A DNA stretch of 64,000 nt from Veillonellaceae bacterium (GCA_012798135.1 JAAZNU010000008.1:1-64000), one strand, 5' to 3'. Shown: positions 1-9,154, counted from the first letter of the stretch. Numbers and translations: made by a program. The notes: generated by a model not told the origin, from the letters alone.

Positions 1-32
1 CGCCGCAGCTGGGCCTTTATCACCGGTCTGAT

Positions 33-61
33 TTCACTCGGATCGCCGGCTGTGCTATAAT
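33..61 (+). promoter_or_regulatory. Predicted sigma-A promoter of the first small gene
   Basis: A -10 hexamer TATAAT lies at 56-61, preceded by TG one base upstream (extended -10). A -35-like TTCACT lies at 33-38, 17 bases away, matching four of six consensus bases. The ATG of the downstream gene is 34 bases after the -10. Confidence 0.55.
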
Positions 62-94
62 ATCGAAGTAATCTTAACAGAAAGAGGTCATGTC

Positions 95-460
95 ATGTTT
101 GAAACAGAAGCCGGCACCTATACGCTCAAAGTCGCCAAAACATTGTGGTTCAATATTTATCGCGGCGTAATCAGCGATGCGGCGGGTGAATACATCGCCA
201 CCGTCCGGATCATTCCCGGACTGCCCCTGGACCGGGACGAAGTTCCCGCCGATGCCCCAGAGGCCCGTCCCTACCTGATCGTCATTGTCGAGGACGCCTC
301 CATCGACCTGAACGAACTGGTCCGGTTCGAATCCGCCGTCACGGATTCCCTGCTGCAAGCCCTGTCCCGTGAAACTTTCAAACCGGAATTCATTCAGTTC
401 TTTTACCCAACGCCGTCAACGGACGAGCCGGAAACCGACCCGGAGACGCTGCTGTCCTGA
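95..460 (+). CDS. Hypothetical acidic protein, 121 residues
   Basis: I do not recognise this protein. It has no membrane segment, signal peptide or obvious catalytic motif. It is acidic, with a proline- and glutamate-rich tail, and looks like a small cytoplasmic protein. The ATG at 95 is preceded by AAAGAGG at the right spacing, and a good promoter sits just upstream, so it appears to be a free-standing single gene. It converges on the minus-strand glycosyltransferase gene, whose stop lies 11 bases beyond its own. No terminator hairpin is evident between the two. Confidence 0.75.
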   Translation: MFETEAGTYTLKVAKTLWFNIYRGVISDAAGEYIATVRIIPGLPLDRDEVPADAPEARPYLIVIVEDASIDLNELVRFESAVTDSLLQALSRETFKPEFIQFFYPTPSTDEPETDPETLLS

Positions 461-470
461 CAGGGCCGGG

Positions 471-2030
471 CTATTGCCGGATCCGATAAATCACCTTGTC
501 GTCGATCGAAGCCAATTCAATCAACTTTTGCCGCTCTGTGAGCGGTATTTTTTCGGCCATTTTGCGCTGGGCCACCACATAGCCGGTCTCGCCCCGGGCC
601 AATAAAGCGGCCAGATGATTGTCATTTTTAAATTCCGGACCGAATACGCCGGCATAAAACGCCATACCGGGCTGCAAAAACTTCTGCACGTGCAGCGTGG
701 ATGTTCCATCGTAGTGCTTCTGGAACTCGGCAGCGATGCCCCGGCTCGACAGCGAGGGAACCAGTGCCGGCATGACCAGGGACGTTGCGACGACGGCAAA
801 CAGCATCATGGCCGCGACGTGGACGCCCACGGCCGCGGTGATGTTCCGACGCCAGATCAGCAGAACCGAAGCGGCGGTCATGACCAGGATGACGCCGGAA
901 AACCCGAGAACGCCAGCCTCCAGATGCGGCATCGTGTCCAGCGCCTTGAACAATCCACCGATCAGCAGAATTCCCTGAATGACCAGCCCGGCAATCCAGC
1001 TGAACCGAGGCTTGTCCCGGCCGTATTCCAACGACTGGTCCAGATACCAGCCGGCGATGACGGCGAGCGCCGGATACATGGGCAGAATGTAGGAGACCAG
1101 TTTCGTGGCGGAGACGGAAAAAAACAGGAACACCATCGCCGCCCAGACCAGAAAGAAGATCAGCGCCGGCCGGTCCTTGCGGTTCGTTGTCAGCGCCGCC
1201 CACAGCGACTGCAGCAGGATCGGCGTCCAAGGGAAGAAGCCGATGATCAGCACCGGAAAGTAGTAGTACCAGTGGGCGCCGGCATGCTCGGGCGTCGTGA
1301 ACCGGGTCACGTTGTGGAAACCGAGAAACGTATCGACGAACGCCGACCCGTGGACCTTGATCATATAAAGGTACCAGGGCGACGCCACCAGCAAGAACAG
1401 GCCGATTCCCGCCGGGATGGACATGCGCCGCAGTTCCTGCCAGCGATTCATCACCAGCAGATAGAAAAAAACAATCCCGCCGGCGAAAAATAAGCCAATC
1501 GGGCCTTTGGTGACCACGGCCAGCGCCGCGAACAGATAATACAGCATATAACGCTTTTCCAGGAACGCCAGCAAGGACATCATCAGACAAAACGACAGCG
1601 TCATGTCGGTCACCGCCGCTTTGCCGAGGTAGAAATATTCCATGCTCGCCGACAGGATCAGCGCGCTGAACACGCCCGCCCGAATGGAAATCAGCCGGGA
1701 TACAGACAAATAAAGGCACACCGAACCAGCGACCGCCAGCAGTGCCGACGGGAAGCGCGCCGCAAACTCGCCCATCCCGAAAATCTTCGATGCCCCGGCC
1801 ACCAGCCAGTAATACATTGGCGGTTTGTCATACCAATAATCGCCATAAATCCGCGGCGACAACAGATCGCCCGCCGCCAGCATTTCCCGGGGGGTTTGGG
1901 CATAAACCGGCTCATCCGGGTCCAGCAGGGGAAAGCTCCCCAACTGGAACAGCATGATGAAGGCCGTAACTACCAAAACAATCCAAAATTCCGCGCCGAA
2001 TTTTCTCAACCCATTATCCTCCCGCCACAT
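471..2030 (-). CDS. GT39/ArnT-like membrane glycosyltransferase
   Basis: A polytopic inner-membrane glycosyltransferase of the PMT/ArnT (GT-C) fold, 519 residues. Members move a sugar from a polyprenyl-phosphate carrier to lipid A, protein or another envelope acceptor. The first periplasmic loop carries the family's acidic motif DPDEPVYAQ (D37, D39, E40), followed by a Y-x-KPP segment; about a dozen hydrophobic segments follow. It is the last gene of a tightly packed run after an epimerase, a flippase-like protein and a ChbG/HpnK deacetylase. That set suggests synthesis and transfer of a lipid-linked sugar. The actual sugar and acceptor cannot be read from sequence. Confidence 0.85.
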   Translation of the reverse strand: MWREDNGLRKFGAEFWIVLVVTAFIMLFQLGSFPLLDPDEPVYAQTPREMLAAGDLLSPRIYGDYWYDKPPMYYWLVAGASKIFGMGEFAARFPSALLAVAGSVCLYLSVSRLISIRAGVFSALILSASMEYFYLGKAAVTDMTLSFCLMMSLLAFLEKRYMLYYLFAALAVVTKGPIGLFFAGGIVFFYLLVMNRWQELRRMSIPAGIGLFLLVASPWYLYMIKVHGSAFVDTFLGFHNVTRFTTPEHAGAHWYYYFPVLIIGFFPWTPILLQSLWAALTTNRKDRPALIFFLVWAAMVFLFFSVSATKLVSYILPMYPALAVIAGWYLDQSLEYGRDKPRFSWIAGLVIQGILLIGGLFKALDTMPHLEAGVLGFSGVILVMTAASVLLIWRRNITAAVGVHVAAMMLFAVVATSLVMPALVPSLSSRGIAAEFQKHYDGTSTLHVQKFLQPGMAFYAGVFGPEFKNDNHLAALLARGETGYVVAQRKMAEKIPLTERQKLIELASIDDKVIYRIRQ

Positions 2031-2048
2031 AGTCTGATGTCATTGCCG

Positions 2049-2969
2049 TTAGTCCCGCAAAGCCCGATACGTCCGGCCCAGGCCTTCCTCAAGGCTGGTC
2101 GCCGGCGCCCATTCCAGAATCCGGCGCGCCTCGGTGTGGCGCAGCATCGAACGCAGGATATCGCCGGGCCGGGCGGCCTCATAGACGACCGCCGGCCGGT
2201 TGCCGGACACCGCCGCCAACAATTCCGTCAAATGGTTCACCGAAGTCTCGGTCTGCGTGCTGATATTCAGCACATGGTCCGGATCGTCGGTCAGAATCGC
2301 CCGGACATTCGCCGCCGCCACATCGCCGACATACACGAAGTCCCGGGTCTGCTCACCGTCGCCAAAGATGCGCAGTGGGTCCCGCCGCCGCACAGCGCGG
2401 GAAAAAATACTCACCACACCGCCCTCGCCCCGGTCGCCCTGGCGTTCGCCGTAAACATTGGCGTAGCGCAGGATCACGTAATGCAGGCCGTACAGTTCGT
2501 GATACATCTGAATGTATCGTTCAGCGGTCAGCTTGCTCAGGCCGTAAAACGACGCCGGCTGTTTCGGCGCGTCCTCCGGCACCGGCAACAGCGCCGTATC
2601 GCCATACACCGCCGCGCTGGACGCGAAAATGATCCGGCCGACGCCGGTGCGCCGGCAGCCTTCCAACACCTGCAGCGTGCCGAGCACGTTCACTTGCGCG
2701 TCGATATCCGGATGTTCCAGCGACGAACCGACGATGGTCTGCGCCGCCAAATGGCACACCGCGTCGAATTTTTCCCGCTCGAATACCGCCATTAATTCGC
2801 TGTCCAGAATGTTCATCCGGATGAATTTGGCGCCCGGGGCGACATTTTCCGACGAGCCGCTGGACAGGTCGTCCAGGACCACCGCCGCATGCCCGAGCCT
2901 CAGCAGTTGATCCACGATATGCGAGCCGATAAAGCCGGCGCCGCCGGTGACCAGTACTTTCACAGTCAT
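2049..2969 (-). CDS. NAD-dependent sugar-nucleotide epimerase (GalE-like)
   Basis: An extended short-chain dehydrogenase of the UDP-glucose 4-epimerase group, 306 residues. The NAD-binding G9xxG12xxG15 motif and the catalytic Y142xxxK146 pair are present, with a serine-rich SSAAVYGD segment ahead of the tyrosine. It probably interconverts UDP-hexoses in the cytoplasm. The gene starts 26 bases after the flippase-like gene and ends 18 bases before the GT39 gene, so it likely supplies the sugar that GT39 uses. Substrate specificity (glucose, galactose, N-acetyl forms or uronate) is not determined by anything I can see. Confidence 0.85.
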   Translation of the reverse strand: MTVKVLVTGGAGFIGSHIVDQLLRLGHAAVVLDDLSSGSSENVAPGAKFIRMNILDSELMAVFEREKFDAVCHLAAQTIVGSSLEHPDIDAQVNVLGTLQVLEGCRRTGVGRIIFASSAAVYGDTALLPVPEDAPKQPASFYGLSKLTAERYIQMYHELYGLHYVILRYANVYGERQGDRGEGGVVSIFSRAVRRRDPLRIFGDGEQTRDFVYVGDVAAANVRAILTDDPDHVLNISTQTETSVNHLTELLAAVSGNRPAVVYEAARPGDILRSMLRHTEARRILEWAPATSLEEGLGRTYRALRD

Positions 2970-2995
2970 TCTCCCTTTCGTTCGTCCGTTGATCC

Positions 2996-3973
2996 TTATT
3001 CCTTATTCACGGCCCGCGTCCCAAACACCTTCAGCGTAAAGTAGCCGCCAATGGCCGCCGGCAGATATTCCGCGAAAAACCGCCAGGCCACGGCAGCAAC
3101 GCCGACGGTCCCGAGCGACAAAAACGGTTTGAAGCTGCTGATGAACAATCCTTCCGCCACGCCGGCTCCGCCGGGGGTCGGCGCAAAATACAGCAGCAGG
3201 TTCAAAAAGATCATCCGGCCCATGATCTGCAGCCAGTTCAACTCGGCGCCCAGCCCCGCAAACAGCATCGGCACGATGGCGTACAGGAACAGCAGGCTGA
3301 CGCCGGACTCCAGAAATGCCAGGCCGACCGCCGCCGGTGACGCCGCGATCAGGCCGAGCGCGCCGCGCATGTCCCGGTAGATCTTCATCAGCCGGAACCG
3401 CCAGCGCACCGGAAAGCGCTTCAACACCACGACCGCCAGCCGGTCGGCAAGGCGGGTGCGCAGAATCGCCATCGCCGCCGCCACCAGGCCGGCGAACAGA
3501 ACCGCGCCGCGAACAATGGCCTCCCGGTCGAACCACGGCAAAATTCGCGGGTCATGGTAAAACACCAAGGGCAGGCAGACGATCAGAAAAAAAATCGACA
3601 AAATGGTCCGGACCAGCACGATAACCGTCGCGCTGCCGGTCGGAACCCCCGCCTTTTTGAGAAAAAGGACCTGAATCACCGCGCCGCCGGAAGCCCCCGG
3701 CGTGAGCAGGGCCATGAAATAGTTTCCGAACACCACCCGCAGCGCCGCCCGCAGTTGCACGTTCCGCCCGGCCACCGCGCTCAGGCGCTGCAGCCGACGG
3801 GCGTCAAAATACATGCCGGTCGCGATCAGCAACACTACCCCGAGCAGGGACGCCGGATGAAAGTCCGCCAATTGCCTGAGCGTATCCACATCGACGGTCC
3901 AATACAGCACCACCGCCGAAACAGCCACAATGAGGGCCACAAAGACGGCAATGCGCTTGCGTGAAATCTCCAT
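2996..3973 (-). CDS. Lysylphosphatidylglycerol synthase TM-region / UPF0104 flippase-like protein
   Basis: A 325-residue polytopic membrane protein of the family that includes the membrane half of MprF and the AglD/YbhN proteins. About eight hydrophobic segments are visible. The hallmark PTPGGAGVAEG motif lies near residues 265-275, and the upstream LLTPGASGG motif is also present. The lysyl-transferase domain of MprF is absent, so this is not an aminoacyl-PG synthase. Such proteins are thought to move lipids or lipid-linked sugars across the membrane. It lies 6 bases after the deacetylase gene, supporting a shared envelope-modification role. Confidence 0.8.
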   Translation of the reverse strand: MEISRKRIAVFVALIVAVSAVVLYWTVDVDTLRQLADFHPASLLGVVLLIATGMYFDARRLQRLSAVAGRNVQLRAALRVVFGNYFMALLTPGASGGAVIQVLFLKKAGVPTGSATVIVLVRTILSIFFLIVCLPLVFYHDPRILPWFDREAIVRGAVLFAGLVAAAMAILRTRLADRLAVVVLKRFPVRWRFRLMKIYRDMRGALGLIAASPAAVGLAFLESGVSLLFLYAIVPMLFAGLGAELNWLQIMGRMIFLNLLLYFAPTPGGAGVAEGLFISSFKPFLSLGTVGVAAVAWRFFAEYLPAAIGGYFTLKVFGTRAVNKE

Positions 3974-3979
3974 GCGTTC

Positions 3980-4825
3980 CTACAGCTCCCGAAAAGAAAT
4001 CAGTTCTATCGCCTGCTCCCGCAGGATTTGCCGCGTGGCCGGAGCACACAGCGCCGCCAGTTCCCCGCGCCAATGATAACCCCACGAATATTCGGCGGCC
4101 AGCGTTTCATCCTGCAGCCCCGGATGACACATGATCTCCGACGCACCGTCCGGCAGACGCCGCAAGATGTTGTGCAGGGGCTGTTCGGTCAGTTGACCGC
4201 CGGCCAGCATCCCGAAAAAATGGTCGGAACTCTTCAGGCCCGCCGCCCGCGCCCGCCGCCGGCACAGTCCGGCCAGAACAGTCAGACCGCTTCTGCCCGC
4301 GACACGACCAGGCGAACAGGACAGTCCGCCGAAAAACGTCAACGGCTCGGCCGGAATGCGAAGCGCCGAAATCCCGAACCGCCGGGCCAAATCCAATACG
4401 ATGGCAGAGATTCCCGGCACAACATGCAAATGTTGGTGGCTGTCCAGGTGGGTCGGCCGGATGCCGGCGCGCACCACCTTCTCAATCTGCGCCGCCAGCT
4501 CCCGCTCCACTTCCGCCCGCCGGACTTCCCCCCGCAGGTAGCGCAGCAAAAACACCGGGTAACTCGGCCGGAAGCGACCCTGCCCATCCACCAGCGAGGC
4601 GATCTCCGCCGCCGGCGCTACCGGCAGCGCGCCGACCAGTGTCAGATGCACGCCGACGCCCAACTCCGGACACTCCCGCGCGATCGCCACCGCTTCGTCG
4701 AAGGCCGCACCGCCAGCCATCAGGCTGGTGCTGGTCACAATACCCCGGCTGTGGGCCTCCCGGATTCCCGCGTTCACCACCGCATGCAGTCCGAAATCAT
4801 CAGCGTTGACGATGAGACGTTTCAT
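3980..4825 (-). CDS. ChbG/HpnK (YdjC-like) family sugar deacetylase
   Basis: A 281-residue carbohydrate deacetylase of the YdjC family. Metal-ligand motifs are visible: NADDFG at residues 7-12, and THLDSHQHLH near residues 125-134. Family members remove acetyl groups from N-acetylated sugars; HpnK is tied to hopanoid side chains and ChbG to chitobiose. The start overlaps the folE2 stop by 4 bases, so it is cotranscribed with the queuosine genes, but the following genes (flippase, epimerase, GT39) suggest an envelope glycolipid role. No other hopanoid genes are seen, so I do not assign the hpnK symbol. Confidence 0.8.
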   Translation of the reverse strand: MKRLIVNADDFGLHAVVNAGIREAHSRGIVTSTSLMAGGAAFDEAVAIARECPELGVGVHLTLVGALPVAPAAEIASLVDGQGRFRPSYPVFLLRYLRGEVRRAEVERELAAQIEKVVRAGIRPTHLDSHQHLHVVPGISAIVLDLARRFGISALRIPAEPLTFFGGLSCSPGRVAGRSGLTVLAGLCRRRARAAGLKSSDHFFGMLAGGQLTEQPLHNILRRLPDGASEIMCHPGLQDETLAAEYSWGYHWRGELAALCAPATRQILREQAIELISFREL

Positions 4826-5616
4826 TGTGCGCCGCCGACCTCTTCCGCGTGATAGGCATAAGCGCTGTGATTATGGATGGACTCGAAGCTCTCGCACTCC
4901 ACCTCGAACCAGGCCGCGCCGTCCAGACTCCGCAGCGCCAGCACCAGATCCCGCAGCACATCCTCAATGAACTTGGGATTGTCGTAGGCGCTTTCCGTCA
5001 CAAACTTCTCGTCCTCCCGCTTCAGCAGCGGATAGACCGGCGAGCTGCCCTGGCGCTCCATCAGGTCCACCAGATCCTCGATCCAGATGAACCGGCCGGG
5101 GACATAGCGGATGTGGACCCGCATCGCTCCCCGCTGGTTGTGGGCACCGTATTCGGAAATCTCGCGGCTGCAGGGACACAGCGACGTAAACGGTGCTTCG
5201 ATTCCCAGCACGAATTCCAGCTGCCCGTCCTGCGTCAGCTTGCCGTCGAACAGGCAGTCGTAATCGAGCAAACTGGCCAGGCCGCTGACCGGCGCTTTTT
5301 TTTCGATGAAATATTTGAACCGGATCTCGATGTGCGCCCGCTGGGCGCCGAGCCGCCCCATGATGTCCCGGAGCATGGCCTCCATTTCCCGGTTGGACAC
5401 CGGTTTCTGGCTCCAGTCGCTCAACACCTCGATAAAGCGGCTCATGTGGGTTCCCTTGTATTCCTGGGGCAAATCGACCGTCAGGCGGATCCGGGCCAAT
5501 ACGGACTGGAACGATCCCGTCTTGGTCTTGATCAGGAACGGCAAATGCACATCGCTGACGCCGACTTTCTGAATGGGAATCCCCCGGACATCCGCCAGAT
5601 TTTGCACATCCTTCAT
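4822..5616 (-). CDS. folE2: GTP cyclohydrolase FolE2 (type IB)
   Basis: Converts GTP to dihydroneopterin triphosphate, the first step of folate and of queuosine (preQ0) synthesis. The 264-residue length and the active-site region TSLCPCSREISEYGAHNQRG (C147, C149) are typical of the FolE2 family, which can use metals other than zinc and is often induced under zinc limitation. Its ATG overlaps the queC stop by 4 bases (ATGA), which couples translation and argues that its product feeds the queuosine route here. QueD and QueE are not in the window. Confidence 0.95.
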   Translation of the reverse strand: MKDVQNLADVRGIPIQKVGVSDVHLPFLIKTKTGSFQSVLARIRLTVDLPQEYKGTHMSRFIEVLSDWSQKPVSNREMEAMLRDIMGRLGAQRAHIEIRFKYFIEKKAPVSGLASLLDYDCLFDGKLTQDGQLEFVLGIEAPFTSLCPCSREISEYGAHNQRGAMRVHIRYVPGRFIWIEDLVDLMERQGSSPVYPLLKREDEKFVTESAYDNPKFIEDVLRDLVLALRSLDGAAWFEVECESFESIHNHSAYAYHAEEVGGAQ

Positions 5617-6302
5617 CCGTTTTCCCTCCCCGCATACGGTATCGGATCACGCAGCCCCGCCTCGGCGAATCCCTTGAGCCGCAGCAGGCAGCTGTCGCAG
5701 GAACCGCAGGCAGACTCGCCGCCCCGGTAGCAACTGGTCGTCAATTCCAGCGGCGCGCCCAGTTCGGTCCCCAACAGGATAATGTCTTTCTTGGACAGTT
5801 CCAAAAGCGGCGTGTCGACGACGATCCGGCGGCCGTCGGCGGTCGTCGCTTTCGTCGAATAGTCGGCCAGTTGCTGGAACAGGCGGATAAACTCCGGCCG
5901 ACAGTCGGGATAGCCGGAATAGTCGAGCGCGTTCACGCCGATAAAGATATGGTCGGCGCCGACCACTTCGGCGTAGCCCAGGGCATAGCTGAGAAAAATC
6001 AAATTGCGGGCCGGCACGTAGGTGATGGGAATATCGTGGCGGTTCACGTCACCGTCGGGAACGCCGAGGGCCGGGTCCGTCAGCGCGCTGCCGCCGATCG
6101 CCGCCATATTCGTGTCGATCACCAGATGCCGCGCCGCACCGAAATGTTCGGCCACCCGCCGGGCGCAGTCCAGTTCGCGCTGGTGGCGCTGCTGGTAGTT
6201 GAAACTGATGGGATATAGTTCAAAGCCGCGGCTGCGGGCCACCGCCATGCACACCGTCGAATCCAGTCCCCCGGACAACAATACAACTGCCTTCATGTTC
6301 AT
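5613..6302 (-). CDS. queC: 7-cyano-7-deazaguanine synthase QueC
   Basis: Makes preQ0 from 7-carboxy-7-deazaguanine, ammonia and ATP in queuosine biosynthesis. The PP-loop SGGLDST lies at residues 10-16. The C-terminal zinc site has four cysteines (C191, C199, C202, C205), as expected for the family, and the 229-residue length is normal. The gene overlaps rnhC by 4 bases upstream and folE2 by 4 bases downstream. Two close in-frame ATGs exist (6302 and 6296); an AAGGAG ribosome site lies just ahead and could serve either. Confidence 0.95.
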   Translation of the reverse strand: MNMKAVVLLSGGLDSTVCMAVARSRGFELYPISFNYQQRHQRELDCARRVAEHFGAARHLVIDTNMAAIGGSALTDPALGVPDGDVNRHDIPITYVPARNLIFLSYALGYAEVVGADHIFIGVNALDYSGYPDCRPEFIRLFQQLADYSTKATTADGRRIVVDTPLLELSKKDIILLGTELGAPLELTTSCYRGGESACGSCDSCLLRLKGFAEAGLRDPIPYAGRENG

Positions 6303-7228
6303 AAGACTCCTTCAAACGTTTTGAAATGAATTTTCGCGACCTCTTTCAGGGCCGCCTTGCCGTGGGCGGCGACAAACCGCGGAATGGCCTCGTTCACCTG
6401 GCTGCCGGCGCCTTTGGGCAATTCCAGGCCGAAGCGCTGCGACAACAGTGCCAGGTTGCGGAGGAAAGCATCGCGGGCCAGCACTGAAGCGGCCGCCACC
6501 GCGATGTTCTGTTCGGCCCGCGGTTTCTGGACAAGAACAATGGCCCTGCCGCGGGCCATTAATCGCGATTCGACAAATCTCACATCGGCGAATTGATCGG
6601 CAATCGCAAATCGGCAGGGAACCTTCTCCAGCACATCCTCCAGCACCCGGGCATGGGCCCAGGCCATTAAATGGTTGAGATTCTTTCCTTCGCTTTTCAT
6701 CGCCGCATACAGACTGTTATAGCGTTCCGGCAGCAGCAGCAGCTCCTGGTACTGTCCGGCGCAGATCCGGCGGATCTGTCCGGCCAGTTCGCCGGCCTTC
6801 TTGTCGGACAGCTGCTTGCAGTCCTTAACGCCGATGCCGGTCAACGCCGCCACCGTGTCCGGCTTCACCGCCACCGCCGCCACCACCAGCGGTCCGAACA
6901 CATCGCCCTTGCCGGATTCGTCGGTGCCGATCCAGCCAGCCTCGTACCCGGTCAGATCTTCGAAGCCATAAGGTTTGCCGACGGTATTGCCGACCGGCGG
7001 CGCGCCCCGGAGCAGGCCCTCCACCGTCTCCTTCAGCGGCCCGGCCTTGCCGGCGACCACCGCCGAAAAGCCTTTCTTGCCTTCATACAGGGTGACGGGA
7101 ACCGTCGTGCCGCCGTCCTCCACATCGATCCGCAGCCCGTAGGGAACCGGCTTTTCCGCCCCGGTCCGTAGTCCGCCGTGATTAAGTTTATCCTTGATAC
7201 CCAGGACATATTCGGCGAACGAGCTCAT
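6299..7228 (-). CDS. rnhC: Ribonuclease HIII
   Basis: Cleaves the RNA strand of RNA-DNA hybrids in the cytoplasm. The protein is 309 residues when started at ATG 7228, whose ATGA overlaps the larC stop. A longer reading to 7384 only extends into larC and is rejected. An N-terminal TBP-like domain (about residues 1-85) precedes the RNase H fold; the GTDESGKGD motif supplies D103 and E104 of the active site, and further acidic residues follow in VKDCKQLSD and AIADQF. RNase HIII is mainly found in Firmicutes, which helps place the organism. Confidence 0.93.
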   Translation of the reverse strand: MSSFAEYVLGIKDKLNHGGLRTGAEKPVPYGLRIDVEDGGTTVPVTLYEGKKGFSAVVAGKAGPLKETVEGLLRGAPPVGNTVGKPYGFEDLTGYEAGWIGTDESGKGDVFGPLVVAAVAVKPDTVAALTGIGVKDCKQLSDKKAGELAGQIRRICAGQYQELLLLPERYNSLYAAMKSEGKNLNHLMAWAHARVLEDVLEKVPCRFAIADQFADVRFVESRLMARGRAIVLVQKPRAEQNIAVAAASVLARDAFLRNLALLSQRFGLELPKGAGSQVNEAIPRFVAAHGKAALKEVAKIHFKTFEGVL

Positions 7229-8397
7229 CGCTTCAGCGCGCTCCACGCGTTCAGCGCCGCCTGGTAAATCTTCTTCAGAGGCGCGCCGGTCTGCTCGGCC
7301 AGCACCCGGCAATCGCCGAACTCCGGCGCGATGTTGATGACCTGCCCGTTGCGCTCGGCCACCTTGACCCCGACCGAGCCCCATTCCGTCGCGACCGGCA
7401 CGATGCTGCGGTCGGCCACCGTCCGTTGCACCTCCTGCCAGCGCACGCCGATGCTGGAAGTCTCGGCAAACACGACATCCTCCACTTTACCTTTGCACGA
7501 TTCGTCGGCCAGGGCGGACAGGAGGAACGCCGGCCGGCCCTTTTTCATGATGATCGGCGTGATCCAGGCGTCCACCGCCCCCGCCGCCATCAGTTTGTCG
7601 ATCACATAGGAAATCACTTCCGGCGTGCTGTCGTCCACGTTGGCCGCCAGCAGCCATTTGCTGTCCCGGTCCTTTTCCGCCGGCGTCGTGCCGATCTGCA
7701 GCCGCAGCACATTCGGAATGATCAGATCCCAGGTGCCGGCCCCGTAGGCCGTCTTCTCCGCCAAAAAACCTGTCGGACGGTCGCCGAAGCCACTGCACAG
7801 TTCCGCAACCAGGGCCGCACCCGTGGGCGTCACCAGTTCCCGGTCGATATCGCCGGGATACCAGGGAATCCTGTGCAGCAGTTCCGCCGTCGCCGGCGCC
7901 GGAATCGGCATGACGCCGTGGGCGGCCTTGACGAAGCCGCGGCCGACTCGCAGCGGCGAACAAAAAATCCGTTCGATTCCCAGATAATGAAAGCCGAACA
8001 CCGTGCCCACGATATCGATGATCGCGTCAACCGCGCCCACCTCGTGAAAATGAACTTTTTCCAGCGGCATGCCGTGCACCTTGGCCTCCGCCGCCCCCAG
8101 CCGCTTGAACACCAGGCAGGCCTTATCCTTCACCGGGTCCGGCAGGTCGGCCGCCCGGATCAGTTTCACGATGTCGGTCAGACCGCGATGATGATGCCGG
8201 CTCGTCAGGTCCACGTCGATATGGGTGGCCTGAATGCCGCATTTGTTGGCCGAGCCGATTTTCAGCTCGAACCCTTTCAGATCGATTTTGGCGATGGTTT
8301 CGCGCAGGGCCGCCGCCGGCACGCCGGCATCCACCAGCGCCCCCAGGAACATGTTGCCGCTCAGGCCCGAAAACGCATCCAAATATACTGTTTTCAT
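7225..8397 (-). CDS. larC: Nickel-pincer cofactor nickel insertase LarC
   Basis: LarC inserts nickel, using CTP, into the pyridinium bis-thioacid mononucleotide to complete the nickel-pincer cofactor of lactate racemase and related LarA enzymes. The 390-residue protein begins with the family motif YLDAFSGLSGNM and has the histidine-rich stretch SRHHHRG near residues 66-72. In Lactiplantibacillus plantarum LarC is made by a programmed frameshift; here it is one uninterrupted frame. It follows larB by 4 bases and overlaps rnhC by 4. Neither larE nor larA is in the window. Confidence 0.92.
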   Translation of the reverse strand: MKTVYLDAFSGLSGNMFLGALVDAGVPAAALRETIAKIDLKGFELKIGSANKCGIQATHIDVDLTSRHHHRGLTDIVKLIRAADLPDPVKDKACLVFKRLGAAEAKVHGMPLEKVHFHEVGAVDAIIDIVGTVFGFHYLGIERIFCSPLRVGRGFVKAAHGVMPIPAPATAELLHRIPWYPGDIDRELVTPTGAALVAELCSGFGDRPTGFLAEKTAYGAGTWDLIIPNVLRLQIGTTPAEKDRDSKWLLAANVDDSTPEVISYVIDKLMAAGAVDAWITPIIMKKGRPAFLLSALADESCKGKVEDVVFAETSSIGVRWQEVQRTVADRSIVPVATEWGSVGVKVAERNGQVINIAPEFGDCRVLAEQTGAPLKKIYQAALNAWSALKR

Positions 8398-8401
8398 CCC
8401 G

Positions 8402-9154
8402 TCACCTCAACCGGTTGATCATGGCCGCCAGCCGCCCGGCACCAAAACCGTTGTCGATGTTCACGACCGCCACGCCGGCCGCGCAGCTGTTCAGCATGGC
8501 CAGCAGCGCCGACAGGCCGTGGAAGTTCGCCCCATAGCCGATGCTGGTCGGCACGGCGATGACCGGCTTGTTGACCAGGCCGCCGACCACACTGGCCAAA
8601 GCGCCTTCCATTCCCGCCGCGACGACGATCACATTCGCCTGCCGCAGTAGCGGGCCTTGGGCCAGTAGGCGATGAATTCCCGCCACGCCCACGTCGAAAA
8701 CCCGTTCCACGCGGTTACCCATGACTTCCGCCGTCACCGCCGCCTCCTCCGCCACTGGCACGTCACCCGTGCCGGCCGTCATTACCAGGACGAAACGGTC
8801 CGGATCCTTTGGCAGCGGTTCCCGCTCCAGCACTACCAGGCGCGCGCGTTCATGATACCTTACCTCCGGCAGTACTTCCTTCACCGCCCGGTAAACCTCC
8901 GGTACGGCCCGGCTGGCCAGCACATTCGGGCTGACCCGGGCCAGTTCCGTCATCGCCCGGACAATCTGTTCCGTCGTCTTGCCGGGGCAAAACACCACTT
9001 CCGGAAATCCCTGCCGCAGGGCCCGGTTGTGGTCGATCTTGATGTCATCCATGTCCTCGAACGGCAGCAGGGTCAGTTTCTCCAGGGCTTCCGCCTGACC
9101 CAGCGCACCGTTTTTATAGTCGTCCAATATGGTCCTGACCGTATCGCGGTCCAT
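8402..9154 (-). CDS. larB: LarB (nicotinate mononucleotide carboxylase), internal start within the fusion
   Basis: LarB carboxylates and hydrolyses nicotinic acid adenine dinucleotide to start nickel-pincer cofactor synthesis. Started at ATG 9154 it has 250 residues, the normal family length, and the ATG is preceded by GGAG seven bases away. The N-terminal helical part is followed by a PurE-like domain; a conserved cysteine lies in the C-terminal motif LNSCAAGVAVVNID (about C224). The stop is 4 bases before larC. This entry marks the likely independent translation product inside the 1309-codon frame; the two could also exist only as one fused protein. Confidence 0.8.
   Translation of the reverse strand: MDRDTVRTILDDYKNGALGQAEALEKLTLLPFEDMDDIKIDHNRALRQGFPEVVFCPGKTTEQIVRAMTELARVSPNVLASRAVPEVYRAVKEVLPEVRYHERARLVVLEREPLPKDPDRFVLVMTAGTGDVPVAEEAAVTAEVMGNRVERVFDVGVAGIHRLLAQGPLLRQANVIVVAAGMEGALASVVGGLVNKPVIAVPTSIGYGANFHGLSALLAMLNSCAAGVAVVNIDNGFGAGRLAAMINRLR

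Noticed and set aside
6299..7384. Longer RNase HIII with 52 extra N-terminal residues
   Set aside because: The extension lies inside larC and has shadow-like composition; ATG 7228 forms the usual 4-base overlap with the larC stop.
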